NCBI RefSeq assembly: GCF_007971025.1
Contig: NZ_CP042436.1
Span: 868,001 to 932,000 of the forward strand
Direction: 5' to 3'
Source: Mucilaginibacter ginsenosidivorans
Lineage (GTDB): Bacteria > Bacteroidota > Bacteroidia > Sphingobacteriales > Sphingobacteriaceae
Length of the DNA stretch: 64,000 bases
Numbering within the stretch: the stretch's first letter is position 1; each line of letters begins with the position of its first letter. Under the pieces are notes generated by a model, which worked only from the letters and a program-made list of their open reading frames with translations, ran no database searches and was not told where the DNA came from. The position numbers were made by a program, and so were the translations under genes. Of the stretch, positions 42,809-51,944 are shown in pieces.

Positions 42809-44682
42809 CGTGATTTTACTTTGGTCGATAGCCAGTTATTACGGAAATCGGTTTGTTCTTTGGTTATACTTTTTCCTGCTTTTTCAAAGGTAACAACTTC
42901 CAGCGCAGGATTTTCTTCGAGGGTGACGGTTGCTTCGTGATCGCCGGTACGGTTCCGGTAATTGACAACGATCTTATCACCGATCTTTTTCCCGGCCACA
43001 ATATCGTTAAACGCCTGGGCATCTTTCACATCTTTACCGTCCGCCTTTAAAATAATATCACCAACGTCAAGCCCGGCTTTGTAAATCGGTGTCCCCTCGA
43101 TACTTACCGATACGGCAAGACCCTCGTCGCCTGTTGTACGGGCCTCGCCTGACCGGCCACGGTTGCGACCGTAGCTTAGCGGCCCGGCCCATGCCTTACC
43201 CGGCTGCGCTTTTTGAAGCAGTAGTCCGGCCTTCGCCAATAAGGCTTCGTAATTATTTTTTTCGGTGCCGTAAATGTATTTGGCAAAGAAATCGGTTGCA
43301 AACTTCGGATTGTTGGTCACTTTGGCCAGGTCGCTCTGCAGGTCGGCAATTACATAAGGCTTCATCACCTTGCCGCGGTTTAGCCAAACAGTCCGCATAA
43401 AATCATCAAGCGTAGTATTGAACTCGCTGCGAAGGCGAAGATCCAATGCCAATGCGATGGCGCCGCCGTAGGTATAATAGCTGGTGAACATATTGGCCTG
43501 GTTATTCGGGTCGATAGAAACACCGGCATCTGCAAAAACCGAGTAACGGCTCATCTGGGTGGCCGGGTATTTAGCCGCGCCGGGAGTGTTCAGTACCTGG
43601 TTGATCAAACCTGATAATGTGCGTGTGTACTCGTCCACGGTACGAAAGCCTGCGCGTTCGAGCACCAGTTCACCGTAATATTGTGTAAAGCCTTCGGCAA
43701 ACCAAAGCTCGCTGCTCATATCGGCGTGCTCAAAATTGAATGGTTCCAGTGATTTGGGGCGAATGCGCTTAACGTTCCAACTGTGGAAATACTCATGCGA
43801 AAAAGTGCCAAGCAACCGGCTTTCATAGCCTTCCACTTTAGCAACCGGCTGAACGATACAGGTTGAGTTGCGGTGCTCCATGCCGTCGCCCGAATTAGTT
43901 GGATAAACATCGTCCAGGAAAGTATATTCACCATAATCATAAGCCGGCAGCTCGCCAAAAATGGCTTTTTCTTCTAAAACCATACGCTGCACTTGTTTAG
44001 CAAAATTGTCGATAACGCTTTGGCTGTCGTCCGAATGTATGGATAGGTTTATCTTTTCATTTTTGCCGTTATTGTTAACCTCCCAGCTACTAACCTTATA
44101 GGCAGAAAGCTCGGTGGGGCTGTCCATCATATATTGCATATTTGGAGCCGAATAAACATTATCGCCCTCGTGCTTTAACTGTGTGGCCACTTTCCAGCCA
44201 TATTTATCAAGGTCGTTAAATTCAAACCGCAACGGTCTTTTATCCTGGCCCACAACCCACATAAAGGTGGCAGGCATATTCAGGTGGGCATGGCTTGGGT
44301 CGATGCCGGTGTAAGTTCCGTCGGTCCAGTTTCCGAAAAGCGTATAAGTTATTTTTACAGTTGCGCCGTGATCGCCCAATTCGTACAGGTCGCCTTCAAC
44401 CTGTTTTAGTTCGATAGGGCTGCCGTCCACATTCGCCGCTTTTACATTGTAAATATTCTTGCCAAATTCATGCGTTGCGTACCTGCCTGCCGACGAACGG
44501 CTCATGCGCACTTTGATGGTTCCAGATGGTGCCTGTGGAACGGTAATCACAATTTCCGCCTCGTGGTGGGCTGCGTTTGGAAACGATATGGAATAAAAAA
44601 TAGCCTTTTGCGGCTTATCAACCTGTGCGGACAAACAAGATGCAAACAGCAAGGTAGTCGCCAATAAATAAAACTTTTTCAT
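42805..44682 (-). CDS. Secreted M61 glycyl aminopeptidase with PDZ domain
   Basis: A 625-residue M61 metallopeptidase with a signal peptide (1-19, ending LSAQ). N-terminal beta-sandwich (20-200), a thermolysin-like catalytic domain with FSHEYFHSWNVKRIRP (H-E-x-x-H) and the following LWFAEGFTQYY helix giving the third zinc ligand Glu, then a C-terminal PDZ domain (about 500-595, with YKAGLDVGDIILKADG). M61 peptidases prefer N-terminal Gly. It precedes the M28 peptidase in a two-gene operon, a pairing that suggests sequential peptide breakdown in the periplasm. Confidence 0.94.
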   Translation of the reverse strand: MKKFYLLATTLLFASCLSAQVDKPQKAIFYSISFPNAAHHEAEIVITVPQAPSGTIKVRMSRSSAGRYATHEFGKNIYNVKAANVDGSPIELKQVEGDLYELGDHGATVKITYTLFGNWTDGTYTGIDPSHAHLNMPATFMWVVGQDKRPLRFEFNDLDKYGWKVATQLKHEGDNVYSAPNMQYMMDSPTELSAYKVSSWEVNNNGKNEKINLSIHSDDSQSVIDNFAKQVQRMVLEEKAIFGELPAYDYGEYTFLDDVYPTNSGDGMEHRNSTCIVQPVAKVEGYESRLLGTFSHEYFHSWNVKRIRPKSLEPFNFEHADMSSELWFAEGFTQYYGELVLERAGFRTVDEYTRTLSGLINQVLNTPGAAKYPATQMSRYSVFADAGVSIDPNNQANMFTSYYTYGGAIALALDLRLRSEFNTTLDDFMRTVWLNRGKVMKPYVIADLQSDLAKVTNNPKFATDFFAKYIYGTEKNNYEALLAKAGLLLQKAQPGKAWAGPLSYGRNRGRSGEARTTGDEGLAVSVSIEGTPIYKAGLDVGDIILKADGKDVKDAQAFNDIVAGKKIGDKIVVNYRNRTGDHEATVTLEENPALEVVTFEKAGKSITKEQTDFRNNWLSTKVKSR

Positions 44683-44809
44683 GATGCTGAATTAACAGCG
44701 CTGAAATTACTATTAAATCAGTAAAAGAAAATGCGGTTAAGATACGATTCAGGGATTTTTAGGAATAAGAATCGTAATCGTTACAATCCGTTCATAGCTG
44801 AATCATTTT

Positions 44810-45928
44810 TTAATCGTAGCTATGATGATCGAAATCGTAGTCGGATTGCGCCGTGATGATCTTTTTTTGCCGTTCAATATCGGTTTCCAGGTGATGGTCG
44901 TAAATGCTATCTGTCATCTTCATGTCGCGCTCCTTGTCTTTTTCAGCGTAATAGATATTCGCTTCGGAAACTTTGTTGATGGCTACGTCATAGGGTCCTT
45001 TCGGCGACATCAGTTTGACGAAAACAGGCAGGCATTCGAACAGGATGAACAGGTAACCAATAAAGGATATCGCAAGATAAGTATCCAGGTCGCGGGTGCC
45101 GTTGTCGTTGTAAGTTAACTGTCCCAGTGCCCAGTTACGGTCGGAAAAGCCGGCGATGTTGGACAAGCTGTCGAGTTCATGTGCATTAAATAACCGGATA
45201 TCGCTCAGACCCTCAAAATCCTTTCGGCGACTGAGGAAGTCGTCCATCTGACCCAGGTCGCCGGTCACCGTTTTCAGGCGGTCCTCTTTTTCCTGTAAAA
45301 CCTGTTGCTTTTGCTTGGCATATTGCCCGTAACCGACGATACCCGACGTTTGGTCCGTTTTATCGCCGAAAACCTCCTGGTTCAGTTGTGAACGCGAACG
45401 GTTGATGTCCTGCTCCAGCGAGTCCTTTTCCTTTTTCAGGTCGGACTTTTTGCCGAGCTCCATCGCATATTTCTGATTATAAGTTTTTTCGAGCGTGTCG
45501 ATCTTGCGGTTCTGACCTTTTAAATAGGCTGATTTTAGTTTCTGGCGAATCTCCTTATCGAATATTTTCAGCTCGAGCGGTCGCGAGATAACGATACCGA
45601 TCATGATGGCAAGTAAGATGCGGGGCGAAGCCTGTATGATCTGTTGTTTGGTAGTGCCTTCTTTGTCGATGCTGGATACGATGTAGCGGTCCATATTGAA
45701 GATTGCCAGCCCCCATAACATACCGAAAAGGATGGCAAAGCCAACAGCAAACGGGCTGCCGTTAAATACAAAATACATGGCATAACCACCTGAAAGCGAA
45801 GCGAACAGCGCTGTGAAGAATATGGTTGCCCCAATGCCGACATACTTATTATGCTCGACAGGGTATTTTTTTAATGTGCCTATATGCGCCCCGGAACAAA
45901 ACCAGAAAAAGCGTGTGATTTTTTTCAT
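44810..45928 (-). CDS. DUF4407 domain membrane protein
   Basis: A 372-residue protein matching DUF4407: N-terminal FFWFCSGAHIGTLKKYP, three clustered membrane helices at about 30-120 (GATIFFTALFASLSGGYAMY; FAILFGMLWGLAIFNMDRYI; ILLAIMIGIVISRPLEL), a long charged coiled coil (about 125-235), and a fourth helix near 285-310. The N-x-D-R-Y-I motif after helix 2 is family-typical. Function is unknown. A minus-strand TATGTTTG (46004-46011), an exact -7 form, lies about 76 bases upstream. Confidence 0.9.
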   Translation of the reverse strand: MKKITRFFWFCSGAHIGTLKKYPVEHNKYVGIGATIFFTALFASLSGGYAMYFVFNGSPFAVGFAILFGMLWGLAIFNMDRYIVSSIDKEGTTKQQIIQASPRILLAIMIGIVISRPLELKIFDKEIRQKLKSAYLKGQNRKIDTLEKTYNQKYAMELGKKSDLKKEKDSLEQDINRSRSQLNQEVFGDKTDQTSGIVGYGQYAKQKQQVLQEKEDRLKTVTGDLGQMDDFLSRRKDFEGLSDIRLFNAHELDSLSNIAGFSDRNWALGQLTYNDNGTRDLDTYLAISFIGYLFILFECLPVFVKLMSPKGPYDVAINKVSEANIYYAEKDKERDMKMTDSIYDHHLETDIERQKKIITAQSDYDFDHHSYD

Positions 45929-46178
45929 TTGTTGATTTTAAAGTGCTGTATTACACGAATAGCTGATCTTTCATGCGATCATAAGCGGGATGCAAATTTT
46001 TTGCAAACATATATAAAACGCTGATACCTACTGTTTGTTACAACGCGATTATTGAAATGCTTCCAACAGTAACAATTTTTATCAGGGTTTGATTTGAATT
46101 TTTGCCCGGGCAGGAATATTATCTTCAATTTGACATCCGGTTAGATCATTTGCCGGTCATTACAATTCCCTTGAATAA

Positions 46179-46206
46179 TTTGTTATGCAATAAAAAGCTA
46201 CATTTG
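46179..46206 (+). promoter_or_regulatory. Promoter of the rhodanese/prohibitin cluster
   Basis: TTTG (46179-46182), 16 bases, then TACATTTG (46199-46206), exact to the -7 consensus. It ends 19 bases before the rhodanese ATG and supports the start at 46226 over an in-frame TTG at 46208 that lies past the box. Confidence 0.6.
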
Positions 46207-46225
46207 ATTGAAATTTAATAAAGCA

Positions 46226-46543
46226 ATGAAAGAAATAAGCGTACAGGAACTAAAAGAAATGATGGATAGTCACGAGGATTTTCAATTGATCGATGTTCGT
46301 GAAGATTTTGAATATGAAATGTCGAACCTTGGCGGTAAGCTGATACCGCTTGGCGGAATACTGATAGAGGCCGACCAGGTTGCTAAAGATAAACCGGTAG
46401 TGGTTATGTGCCGCAGCGGAAGACGCAGCGCCGCGGCTATTATGCAATTGGAGCAGCAGTTTGGCTTTACCAACCTGGCCAACCTGCAGGGGGGCATACT
46501 GGCATGGGCTGAAGATATCGATCCATCCATCGAGGTATATTAA
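46226..46543 (+). CDS. Single-domain rhodanese-like sulfurtransferase
   Basis: A 105-residue rhodanese domain. The catalytic Cys loop is VVVMCRSGRRSAAA (C-R-S-G-R-R), and LIDVREDFEYEMSNLGGKLIPLGGI is the usual N-terminal half. It can carry sulfane sulfur or act as a phosphatase-like binder. First gene of a short co-directional unit with a small membrane protein (3-base gap) and a prohibitin-like gene (11-base gap). Confidence 0.92.
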   Translation: MKEISVQELKEMMDSHEDFQLIDVREDFEYEMSNLGGKLIPLGGILIEADQVAKDKPVVVMCRSGRRSAAAIMQLEQQFGFTNLANLQGGILAWAEDIDPSIEVY

Positions 46544-46546
46544 GCT

Positions 46547-46735
46547 ATGGCAAAAAAACTGGCACTTAACGTTTTGTATAATATCGGCATTTTTATATGC
46601 CTTGTGCTGATATATACAGGTTTTGAAAAGAAGCATTACGAATATATAGCCGGCGCTGTTTTTATAGGAGCGGTGCTGGTTGTGCTGAAAATACGCCTTA
46701 TGAAAGAAGTGCGTAACATGCAAAACAAACCTTAA
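46547..46735 (+). CDS. Small two-helix membrane protein (DUF6358-like)
   Basis: A 62-residue protein with two membrane helices (about 7-26 and 33-50) and a basic C-terminal tail (KIRLMKEVRNMQNKP). It resembles a small Bacteroidota family that I recall as DUF6358, although this assignment is from memory of the pattern. Tight spacing to the rhodanese (3 bases) and to the prohibitin gene supports expression as one unit. Confidence 0.65.
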   Translation: MAKKLALNVLYNIGIFICLVLIYTGFEKKHYEYIAGAVFIGAVLVVLKIRLMKEVRNMQNKP

Positions 46736-46746
46736 ATCAAAAAATC

Positions 46747-47652
46747 ATGGTTATCGCAATTTTAGGGGTCATTGTGCTTATTGTCGGCATAGTACTCAAG
46801 CGCTCGCCCGAACCGGCCAGCCATTACGGACGTCTTGTGCAGATCATCGGCGTCGCTGTTGTTTTATTAGGGCTGGGTGCATCTATGTTCAAGCAGATTG
46901 GCGCGGGCGAGGTCGGCGTGCAAACACTGTTTGGAAAGGTGCAGAACCGGGTGCTTCAAAGCGGCCTTAATATTGTGAATCCGTTGGTTGAGGTAACAAC
47001 TTTCGATACCAAAACACAGAACTATACAATGAGCGGCGTTAACGACGAAGGCACAAAATCGGGTGACGATGCCATCAGGGTTTTATCATCCGATGGCCTG
47101 GAAGTGACCATCGACCTTTCGGTTCTTTATAAGGTTAATCCCGAAAAAGCGCCTTTTATCTTACAAAATATCGGCCCGAATTATGAGGATAAAATAGTGC
47201 GCCCGGTTTCGAGGACGGCCATACGCGATAACGCGGTTAATTACCAGGCCGTCGACCTGTATTCGACCAAAAGACAGGAATTTCAGCAGCGCATAAATCA
47301 AACTATCGAACAAAGCTTTGCAAAAAATGGGCTGCTGTTACAGCAAATATTGGTACGCAATATTACGCTGCCCGCGTCGGTAAAAGCAAGTATCGAATCA
47401 AAGATCAATGCCGAACAGGACGCACAGAAAATGCAATTTGTGTTGCAGAAAGAACGGCAGGAGGCTGACCGTAAACGTGTTGAAGCACAGGGTATAGCCG
47501 ATTACCAGAAAATACTTTCGACCGGGCTGTCAGATAAGCAGCTCATCTACGAAAGCATCAAGGCGCAAAAGGAAATCGCCTTATCGCCAAATGCCAAGGT
47601 GATCATTATCGGCGGGGGCAAGGGGAATCCGATTATGCTGAGTGATAAGTAA
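46747..47652 (+). CDS. Prohibitin family (SPFH/Band 7) protein
   Basis: A 301-residue prohibitin-like protein. Two N-terminal hydrophobic segments (1-18 and 31-50) anchor it, followed by the SPFH domain (GEVGVQTLFGKVQNRVLQSGLNIVNPLVEV; VTIDLSVLYKVNPEKAP), a coiled coil (INAEQDAQKMQFVLQKERQEADRKRVEAQG), and a Gly-rich tail. SPFH proteins build membrane microdomain scaffolds and often regulate FtsH-type proteases. It is third in the rhodanese unit. The stop overlaps a GTG in the following frameshifted gene. Confidence 0.94.
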   Translation: MVIAILGVIVLIVGIVLKRSPEPASHYGRLVQIIGVAVVLLGLGASMFKQIGAGEVGVQTLFGKVQNRVLQSGLNIVNPLVEVTTFDTKTQNYTMSGVNDEGTKSGDDAIRVLSSDGLEVTIDLSVLYKVNPEKAPFILQNIGPNYEDKIVRPVSRTAIRDNAVNYQAVDLYSTKRQEFQQRINQTIEQSFAKNGLLLQQILVRNITLPASVKASIESKINAEQDAQKMQFVLQKERQEADRKRVEAQGIADYQKILSTGLSDKQLIYESIKAQKEIALSPNAKVIIIGGGKGNPIMLSDK

Positions 47653-47659
47653 GAGTTAT

Positions 47660-48048
47660 ATGAAATACATTTTTGCTATTATTTTCTTATTTTTTTCATC
47701 GGTTGTTTTTGCACAATATAAAAATCAAGATCTGGTTGGGAAATGGGAAGGCGCAGACAGCCAGGGCACTAAAGCCTCCATTCAATTCCTGGATACCACT
47801 AAGGTAATTGTAATTATCAATGGCAAAGCTATGCCCCTTACACCTACGTCACCGGGCTGCCAAAAAACCCGGCAAAACTTGATATAACCATGCTTATCTC
47901 AGGTGGGCAGTCAGCAACGCTGACAGGGTTCCTGCTCTTTGTAGACAATAATACCATCAAATGGCAGATATTCCCGGATGGGAACCGAACTGAAAACTAT
48001 GACGAGAACGCGACCGGCCCGATAATCACTTTAAAACGAACTAAATAG
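47660..48048 (+). pseudogene. Frameshifted small secreted protein (lipocalin-like length)
   Basis: Translation from ATG 47660 gives a signal peptide (MKYIFAIIFLFFSSVVFAQ) and LVGKWEGADSQGTKASIQFLDTTKVIVIINGKAM, then leaves frame and stops at 47885-47887. In a shifted frame the reading continues smoothly from about 47833 (PYTYVTGLPKNPAKLDITM, then FVDNNTIKWQIFPDGNR) to a TAG at 48046-48048. One added C in the C4 run 47834-47837 would restore an intact protein of about 129 residues. The LVGKW...(S/T)IxF pattern with an NxTIKW C-terminal half is typical of small lipocalin-type or DUF Bacteroidota proteins. It may be a real pseudogene, a phase-variable C tract or an assembly error. Confidence 0.8.
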
Positions 48049-48059
48049 AATAGTAAGCA

Positions 48060-48371
48060 TTGAATAATATCCTGAAAGCCGATACTCCCTCCAGCCTGTT
48101 GATCTACTACATCATCGGGTTGGTATTGCTGGTAGGCGCGCATCATCTTTCTCCAACAAACCTGGCGGGTCCCGGGTTAGATCTGCCTGCCTTTTTTATT
48201 TATTTTATATTGGCTCTTTACCTTTTTTTAAGGACACTTTTACGTGTATCTAAATTAAAAAGGCCGTTAACAAGGCAAATGGCTGTTAATGTATTCCTGT
48301 CTTACATCATTAATTTCATTGGGGCCGCCGTTGTCATCATCCTATTTTTTACCCCGTCAAATTCATGGTAA
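48060..48371 (+). CDS. Small integral membrane protein
   Basis: A 103-residue protein with three membrane helices (about 14-28, 44-60, 75-96). The start is TTG at 48060, 11 bases after the frameshifted gene; the next Met lies inside helix 3. I do not recognise the family. It converges with the dipeptide epimerase gene, 15 bases apart. Confidence 0.6.
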   Translation: MNNILKADTPSSLLIYYIIGLVLLVGAHHLSPTNLAGPGLDLPAFFIYFILALYLFLRTLLRVSKLKRPLTRQMAVNVFLSYIINFIGAAVVIILFFTPSNSW

Positions 48372-48386
48372 TACTGCAGAAGCGGA

Positions 48387-49394
48387 TCAGCTTAAGCCCA
48401 AACCAGGCGCGCTTGTCAACACCCATTTCCCATCCTTAAACTCCGGCATTTTGAAAGGATTATTACTCACCAGGAAAGGTCCGTCAATATCGGCCCAGTC
48501 GCATTGAGGGGCAAGTGCAGCGGCGGCAAGTGTGGCGCAGCTGGTCTCGCTCATACAGCCGATCAATATTTTAAGGCCAAATTCTTTCGCCCTTTTGATC
48601 ATCTGGTGTGCTTCGTACATTCCTGCTGATTTCATCAGCTTAATATTGATACCATTGTAAATTCCATTCGCTTTATCCACATCCCCCAAACGCTGTACGG
48701 CTTCGTCGCCGATGATAGGTATAGGGCTGCGTTCGCTTAGCCAGGCATTGCTGGCCGGGTCGGTTTTAGCAAAAGGTTGCTCTATTAGTACCACGCCCTT
48801 CTCCTGTAGCCAGTGGCACATATCCTGGCTTTGCCGCAAATCCGTCCAGCCCTGGTTGGCGTCGACATATAGTGGCAGCCCGGTAACCGAACGAATGGTG
48901 TTGATCAGTTCTTTATCGCTGTCGCGGCCAAGCTTTACTTTGATGATGCGGCAATCTCCCGCCCCCTTCACTTTTTGTATCAAAACTTCAGGAGTATCGA
49001 TGCCTACGGTATAGCTGGTTAAAGGCATCAATGCCGGGTTGCTGCCCAATAATTGCCAGCAGGGTTTACCCCGAAGTTTACCGTCAAGATCGTGTAAAGC
49101 GATGTCAATGGCCGCTTTGATCGCCGGATTTCCCGGGGCAAGGCTATCGAGATAATGAATGATCGACCCAAAATCAAATGGATATTTGAATTGAGTAATA
49201 TCGACTTTGGTCAGAAACTCAGCGGCTGTTTGATGACTCTCGCCCATATAGGGCACCATCGAGGCTTCGCCGTAACCGGTGTAATCTTCATGTTTGATCT
49301 CCAGCAGCATCAAAGGAGTAGACGTGCGGGAGAATTTAGCAATGGTAAAAGGATGTTTTAGCTCGAGTTCGAAGGGCCGGTATGTTAGTTCCAT
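48387..49394 (-). CDS. Dipeptide epimerase (enolase superfamily, L-Ala-D/L-Glu type)
   Basis: A 335-residue member of the muconate-lactonising enzyme subgroup. The catalytic K-x-K is in IIKVKLG, metal ligands in VDANQGW (Asp), LIEQPF (Glu) and IIGDEAV (Asp), and the second lysine in INIKLMKSAG. C-terminal DIDGPFLVSNNP supplies the D-x-D that binds the dipeptide amino group and points to dipeptide epimerase activity, commonly on L-Ala-L-Glu in murein peptide recycling. Start at ATG 49394 (ELTYRPFELELKHPFTIA). Substrate specificity is inferred only from this motif. Confidence 0.9.
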   Translation of the reverse strand: MELTYRPFELELKHPFTIAKFSRTSTPLMLLEIKHEDYTGYGEASMVPYMGESHQTAAEFLTKVDITQFKYPFDFGSIIHYLDSLAPGNPAIKAAIDIALHDLDGKLRGKPCWQLLGSNPALMPLTSYTVGIDTPEVLIQKVKGAGDCRIIKVKLGRDSDKELINTIRSVTGLPLYVDANQGWTDLRQSQDMCHWLQEKGVVLIEQPFAKTDPASNAWLSERSPIPIIGDEAVQRLGDVDKANGIYNGINIKLMKSAGMYEAHQMIKRAKEFGLKILIGCMSETSCATLAAAALAPQCDWADIDGPFLVSNNPFKMPEFKDGKWVLTSAPGLGLS

Positions 49395-49537
49395 GTTAAA
49401 GCTCAAAGCTAAAATATTTCGGCAAAATTTCGTGTGAATGGGTCAACCACATGGTGACGTTCGCTTTAAATTGCCGTAACGTAAATATCACATTGATTTT
49501 TGTTAGCATTGCTGATATTTGCCATAAAAAATCCGGG

Positions 49538-51238
49538 ATGAAGATAAAATACCTGCTCATACTATTACTCGCCCTTATTGCCGTTAATACATCGGCCCAA
49601 CGCAAAAAGAAAAAGACGCCTGTAGCCAATAATACCATTACCGTCGCTGCTGCCGACACGCTTGCCCGCCCCAAGCTGGTGGTGGGTATCGTGGTCGACC
49701 AGATGAGGTGGGATTATTTATACCGGTTTTACGACCGCTACCAGGCCAATGGGTTTAAGCGTCTTTTGAATGATGGCTTTAGCTGCGATAACACTTTAAT
49801 AGATTACATTCCTACATTTACGGCACCGGGCCATACCTGTGTTTATACCGGGTCGGTACCGGCTATACACGGTATTGCAGGGAATGATTTTATAATACAG
49901 GCGACGGGACGATCGGTATACTGCACCGAGGATACCACAGTGGCAACTGTTGGGAGCACTTCAGCCGCGGGGAAAATGTCGCCGAGGAACCTGCTAACCA
50001 CTACGGTTACCGACGAATTGAGGCTGGCCACCAATTTCCGCTCAAAGGTGATCGGCATAGCACTAAAGGATAGAGGTGGTATACTGCCTGCCGGTCACAC
50101 CGCGAACGCAGCCTATTGGTTCGACGACAAAAGTGGCAACTGGATAACCAGCACCTATTACATGAACGACCTGCCGCAATGGGTAAAGGATTTTAACGAT
50201 CAAAAACTGCCTGAGACCTATTTGAAGCTTGACTGGAACACGCTTTATCCTATTGATACCTATGTACAAACGCTGCCCGACAATAGCAAGTACGAGGGGA
50301 AATTCAGCGGTGCCGATAGTCCGACCTTCCCGGTAAAAACATCCTCTATATATAAAAAGACCGGTCTGGGTTTGATCCGTTCGACTCCTTACGGTAATAC
50401 ACTGACGCTTGACCTGGCTGTAGCAGCCATCAACGGCGAGCACCTTGGCCAGCACGATGTGACCGATTTTTTGGCAGTGAGTTTTTCTTCGACTGATTAT
50501 GTAGGGCACCAGTTCGGACCAAATTCCGTCGAGATCGAAGATGTTTACCTGAGACTTGACAGGGATTTTGCTTCGCTTTTCACCTTCCTGGACGCCAAAG
50601 TGGGCAAAGGAAATTATACCGTGTTTTTAACCGCCGACCATGGCGCAGCGCATAATACGGCTTTTTTGAACGACCACGGCATACCGGCAAATGTTTGGGA
50701 AGACGCTGCAATAAAGGATAGCCTGAATAAACTGCTGTTAAAAAAATATAAAGTTGAAAAGCTTGTCCTTAGCCTGGCCAATTACCAGGTCAATTTCAAC
50801 TATAAGGACATGAACTATGCTAAACTGGACGAAGATGCCGTTAAAAAGGATTGCATAGCGTATTTGGAAAGATCGCCGGGGGTAGCGTATGCCATCGATA
50901 TGAAAAATGCCAAAACGGCCAATATCCCCGATGAACTGCGTATCCGCATTATAAACGGTTATAGCCCTGTGCACAGCGGAGCCATTCAGATAATCCTGGA
51001 ACCGGGCTGGTTTACGGGGCATAGCGGAAGCGAGGCCGGGCCAACAGGTACCACGCACGGCACCTGGAACCCTTACGACGCGCATATACCGCTAGTGTTT
51101 ATGGGCTGGGGCATACAACATGGCCACTTGAACCGCGAAACGCACATGACAGATATCGCGGCGACCGTTGCTGCGTTATTACATATACAAGCGCCTAATG
51201 GATGTATCGGCAAACCGATACCGGAGGCACTTAAATAG
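49538..51238 (+). CDS. PafA-type alkaline phosphatase
   Basis: A 566-residue secreted phosphatase of the alkaline phosphatase superfamily, like Elizabethkingia/Flavobacterium PafA, which hydrolyses many phosphate monoesters and is not inhibited by phosphate. I start at ATG 49538, giving a signal peptide (1-20, ending TSAQ). The first metal Asp is Asp54 in VVDQMRWDY, the nucleophile probably Thr95 in PTFTAPGHT, and further metal ligands are in ADHGAAHN and GTTHGTWNPYDAHIP (His). The conserved Lys/Arg region follows the insertion. Not clustered with pho genes. A weak promoter ATTG-N18-GATATTTG lies upstream. Confidence 0.95.
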   Translation: MKIKYLLILLLALIAVNTSAQRKKKKTPVANNTITVAAADTLARPKLVVGIVVDQMRWDYLYRFYDRYQANGFKRLLNDGFSCDNTLIDYIPTFTAPGHTCVYTGSVPAIHGIAGNDFIIQATGRSVYCTEDTTVATVGSTSAAGKMSPRNLLTTTVTDELRLATNFRSKVIGIALKDRGGILPAGHTANAAYWFDDKSGNWITSTYYMNDLPQWVKDFNDQKLPETYLKLDWNTLYPIDTYVQTLPDNSKYEGKFSGADSPTFPVKTSSIYKKTGLGLIRSTPYGNTLTLDLAVAAINGEHLGQHDVTDFLAVSFSSTDYVGHQFGPNSVEIEDVYLRLDRDFASLFTFLDAKVGKGNYTVFLTADHGAAHNTAFLNDHGIPANVWEDAAIKDSLNKLLLKKYKVEKLVLSLANYQVNFNYKDMNYAKLDEDAVKKDCIAYLERSPGVAYAIDMKNAKTANIPDELRIRIINGYSPVHSGAIQIILEPGWFTGHSGSEAGPTGTTHGTWNPYDAHIPLVFMGWGIQHGHLNRETHMTDIAATVAALLHIQAPNGCIGKPIPEALK

Positions 51239-51244
51239 ACCGGA

Positions 51245-51315
51245 AGTCCGAAAGACTTTTTAAAACTTTTATAACAAATAATTTCCTGATTTGCCGGCTT
51301 TCGGTCTTTCGGACT
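51245..51315. repeat. Inverted repeat flanking the start of the ThiE-like gene
   Basis: AGTCCGAAAGAC (51245-51256) and GTCTTTCGGACT (51304-51315) are perfect 12-bp complements 47 bases apart; near-copies GGAAGTCCGAAAG and GGCTTTCGG adjoin them. The first arm is followed by TTTTT, so with a shorter partner it could help end pafA. No CDS lies between the arms. Confidence 0.65.
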
Positions 51316-51320
51316 ACATT

Positions 51321-51944
51321 ATGAAGAAATACATCTCCAAATTCCACTACCTGACGCAGAATTTACCTAACCGCAGCCATGCCGACCAGGCGCATATTGC
51401 CTGCGGCGCAGGAGCCAACTGGATACAATACCGTTGCCTGACGAAAACGGACCCTGAATTGATAGCGGAAATAAATGAAGTAGCCGCGATTTGCGACGAC
51501 TGGGGTGCTACGCTGATCCTGGCCAATCATTATCACTTGCTCGACCGGGTTGACGCCCAGGGAGTGCACATCGAGGATTTTGATGCCGACCTGGTATCCA
51601 TCAGAAAACATATCGGCGATGACAAAACGCTGGGTACATCGGCTACTAACATCGAAAGCTTGCTGCGTGTACAGGCTACCGGTGTGATAGATTATTGCGG
51701 CTATGGCCCCTTTGCTCATACCGACACCAAACCTAATGACAAGCCATTGTTGGGTTTTCAGGGTTACCGGGAGTTGCAAAAGCATCCCGTTGAGATACCG
51801 GTAATAGCGGTAGGCGGAGTACAACTGACAGATGTCGAGCCTTTATTGGAAACAGGAGTGTACGGTATAGCTGTTTCCGCTGCTGTAAACCTTGCACCCA
51901 ACCCGGCAACAGCACTGCGGCAGTTTTATAAAAAGATATATTGA
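51321..51944 (+). CDS. Divergent thiamine phosphate synthase-like (ThiE/TenI) protein
   Basis: A 207-residue TIM-barrel protein of the ThiE/TenI family. Recognisable segments are WIQYRCLTK (ThiE Q-x-R), DAQGVHIEDFD (GVHLG-x-D), LGTSATNIESL (G-x-S), YCGYGPFAHTDTKPND (GPIFPT-x-TK) and PVIAVGGVQLTDVEPLLETGVYGIAVSAAV. Canonical N-D-R and G-Q-x-D elements are altered (NHYHL; IEDFD), so the activity is uncertain. I start at ATG 51321 (MKKYISKFHYLT). The next gene resembles thiamine pyrophosphokinase, which supports a thiamine-related role. There is no TPP riboswitch upstream. Confidence 0.8.
   Translation: MKKYISKFHYLTQNLPNRSHADQAHIACGAGANWIQYRCLTKTDPELIAEINEVAAICDDWGATLILANHYHLLDRVDAQGVHIEDFDADLVSIRKHIGDDKTLGTSATNIESLLRVQATGVIDYCGYGPFAHTDTKPNDKPLLGFQGYRELQKHPVEIPVIAVGGVQLTDVEPLLETGVYGIAVSAAVNLAPNPATALRQFYKKIY

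Noticed and set aside
45929..46178. Hidden RNA gene in the DUF4407/rhodanese divergent region
   Set aside because: Only promoter-like boxes are evident; no stable long-range structure or T-run-ended hairpin was seen by eye.
51240..51320. TPP riboswitch ahead of the ThiE-like gene
   Set aside because: The conserved CTGAGA and ACCTGA-type core elements are absent; only an inverted repeat is seen.
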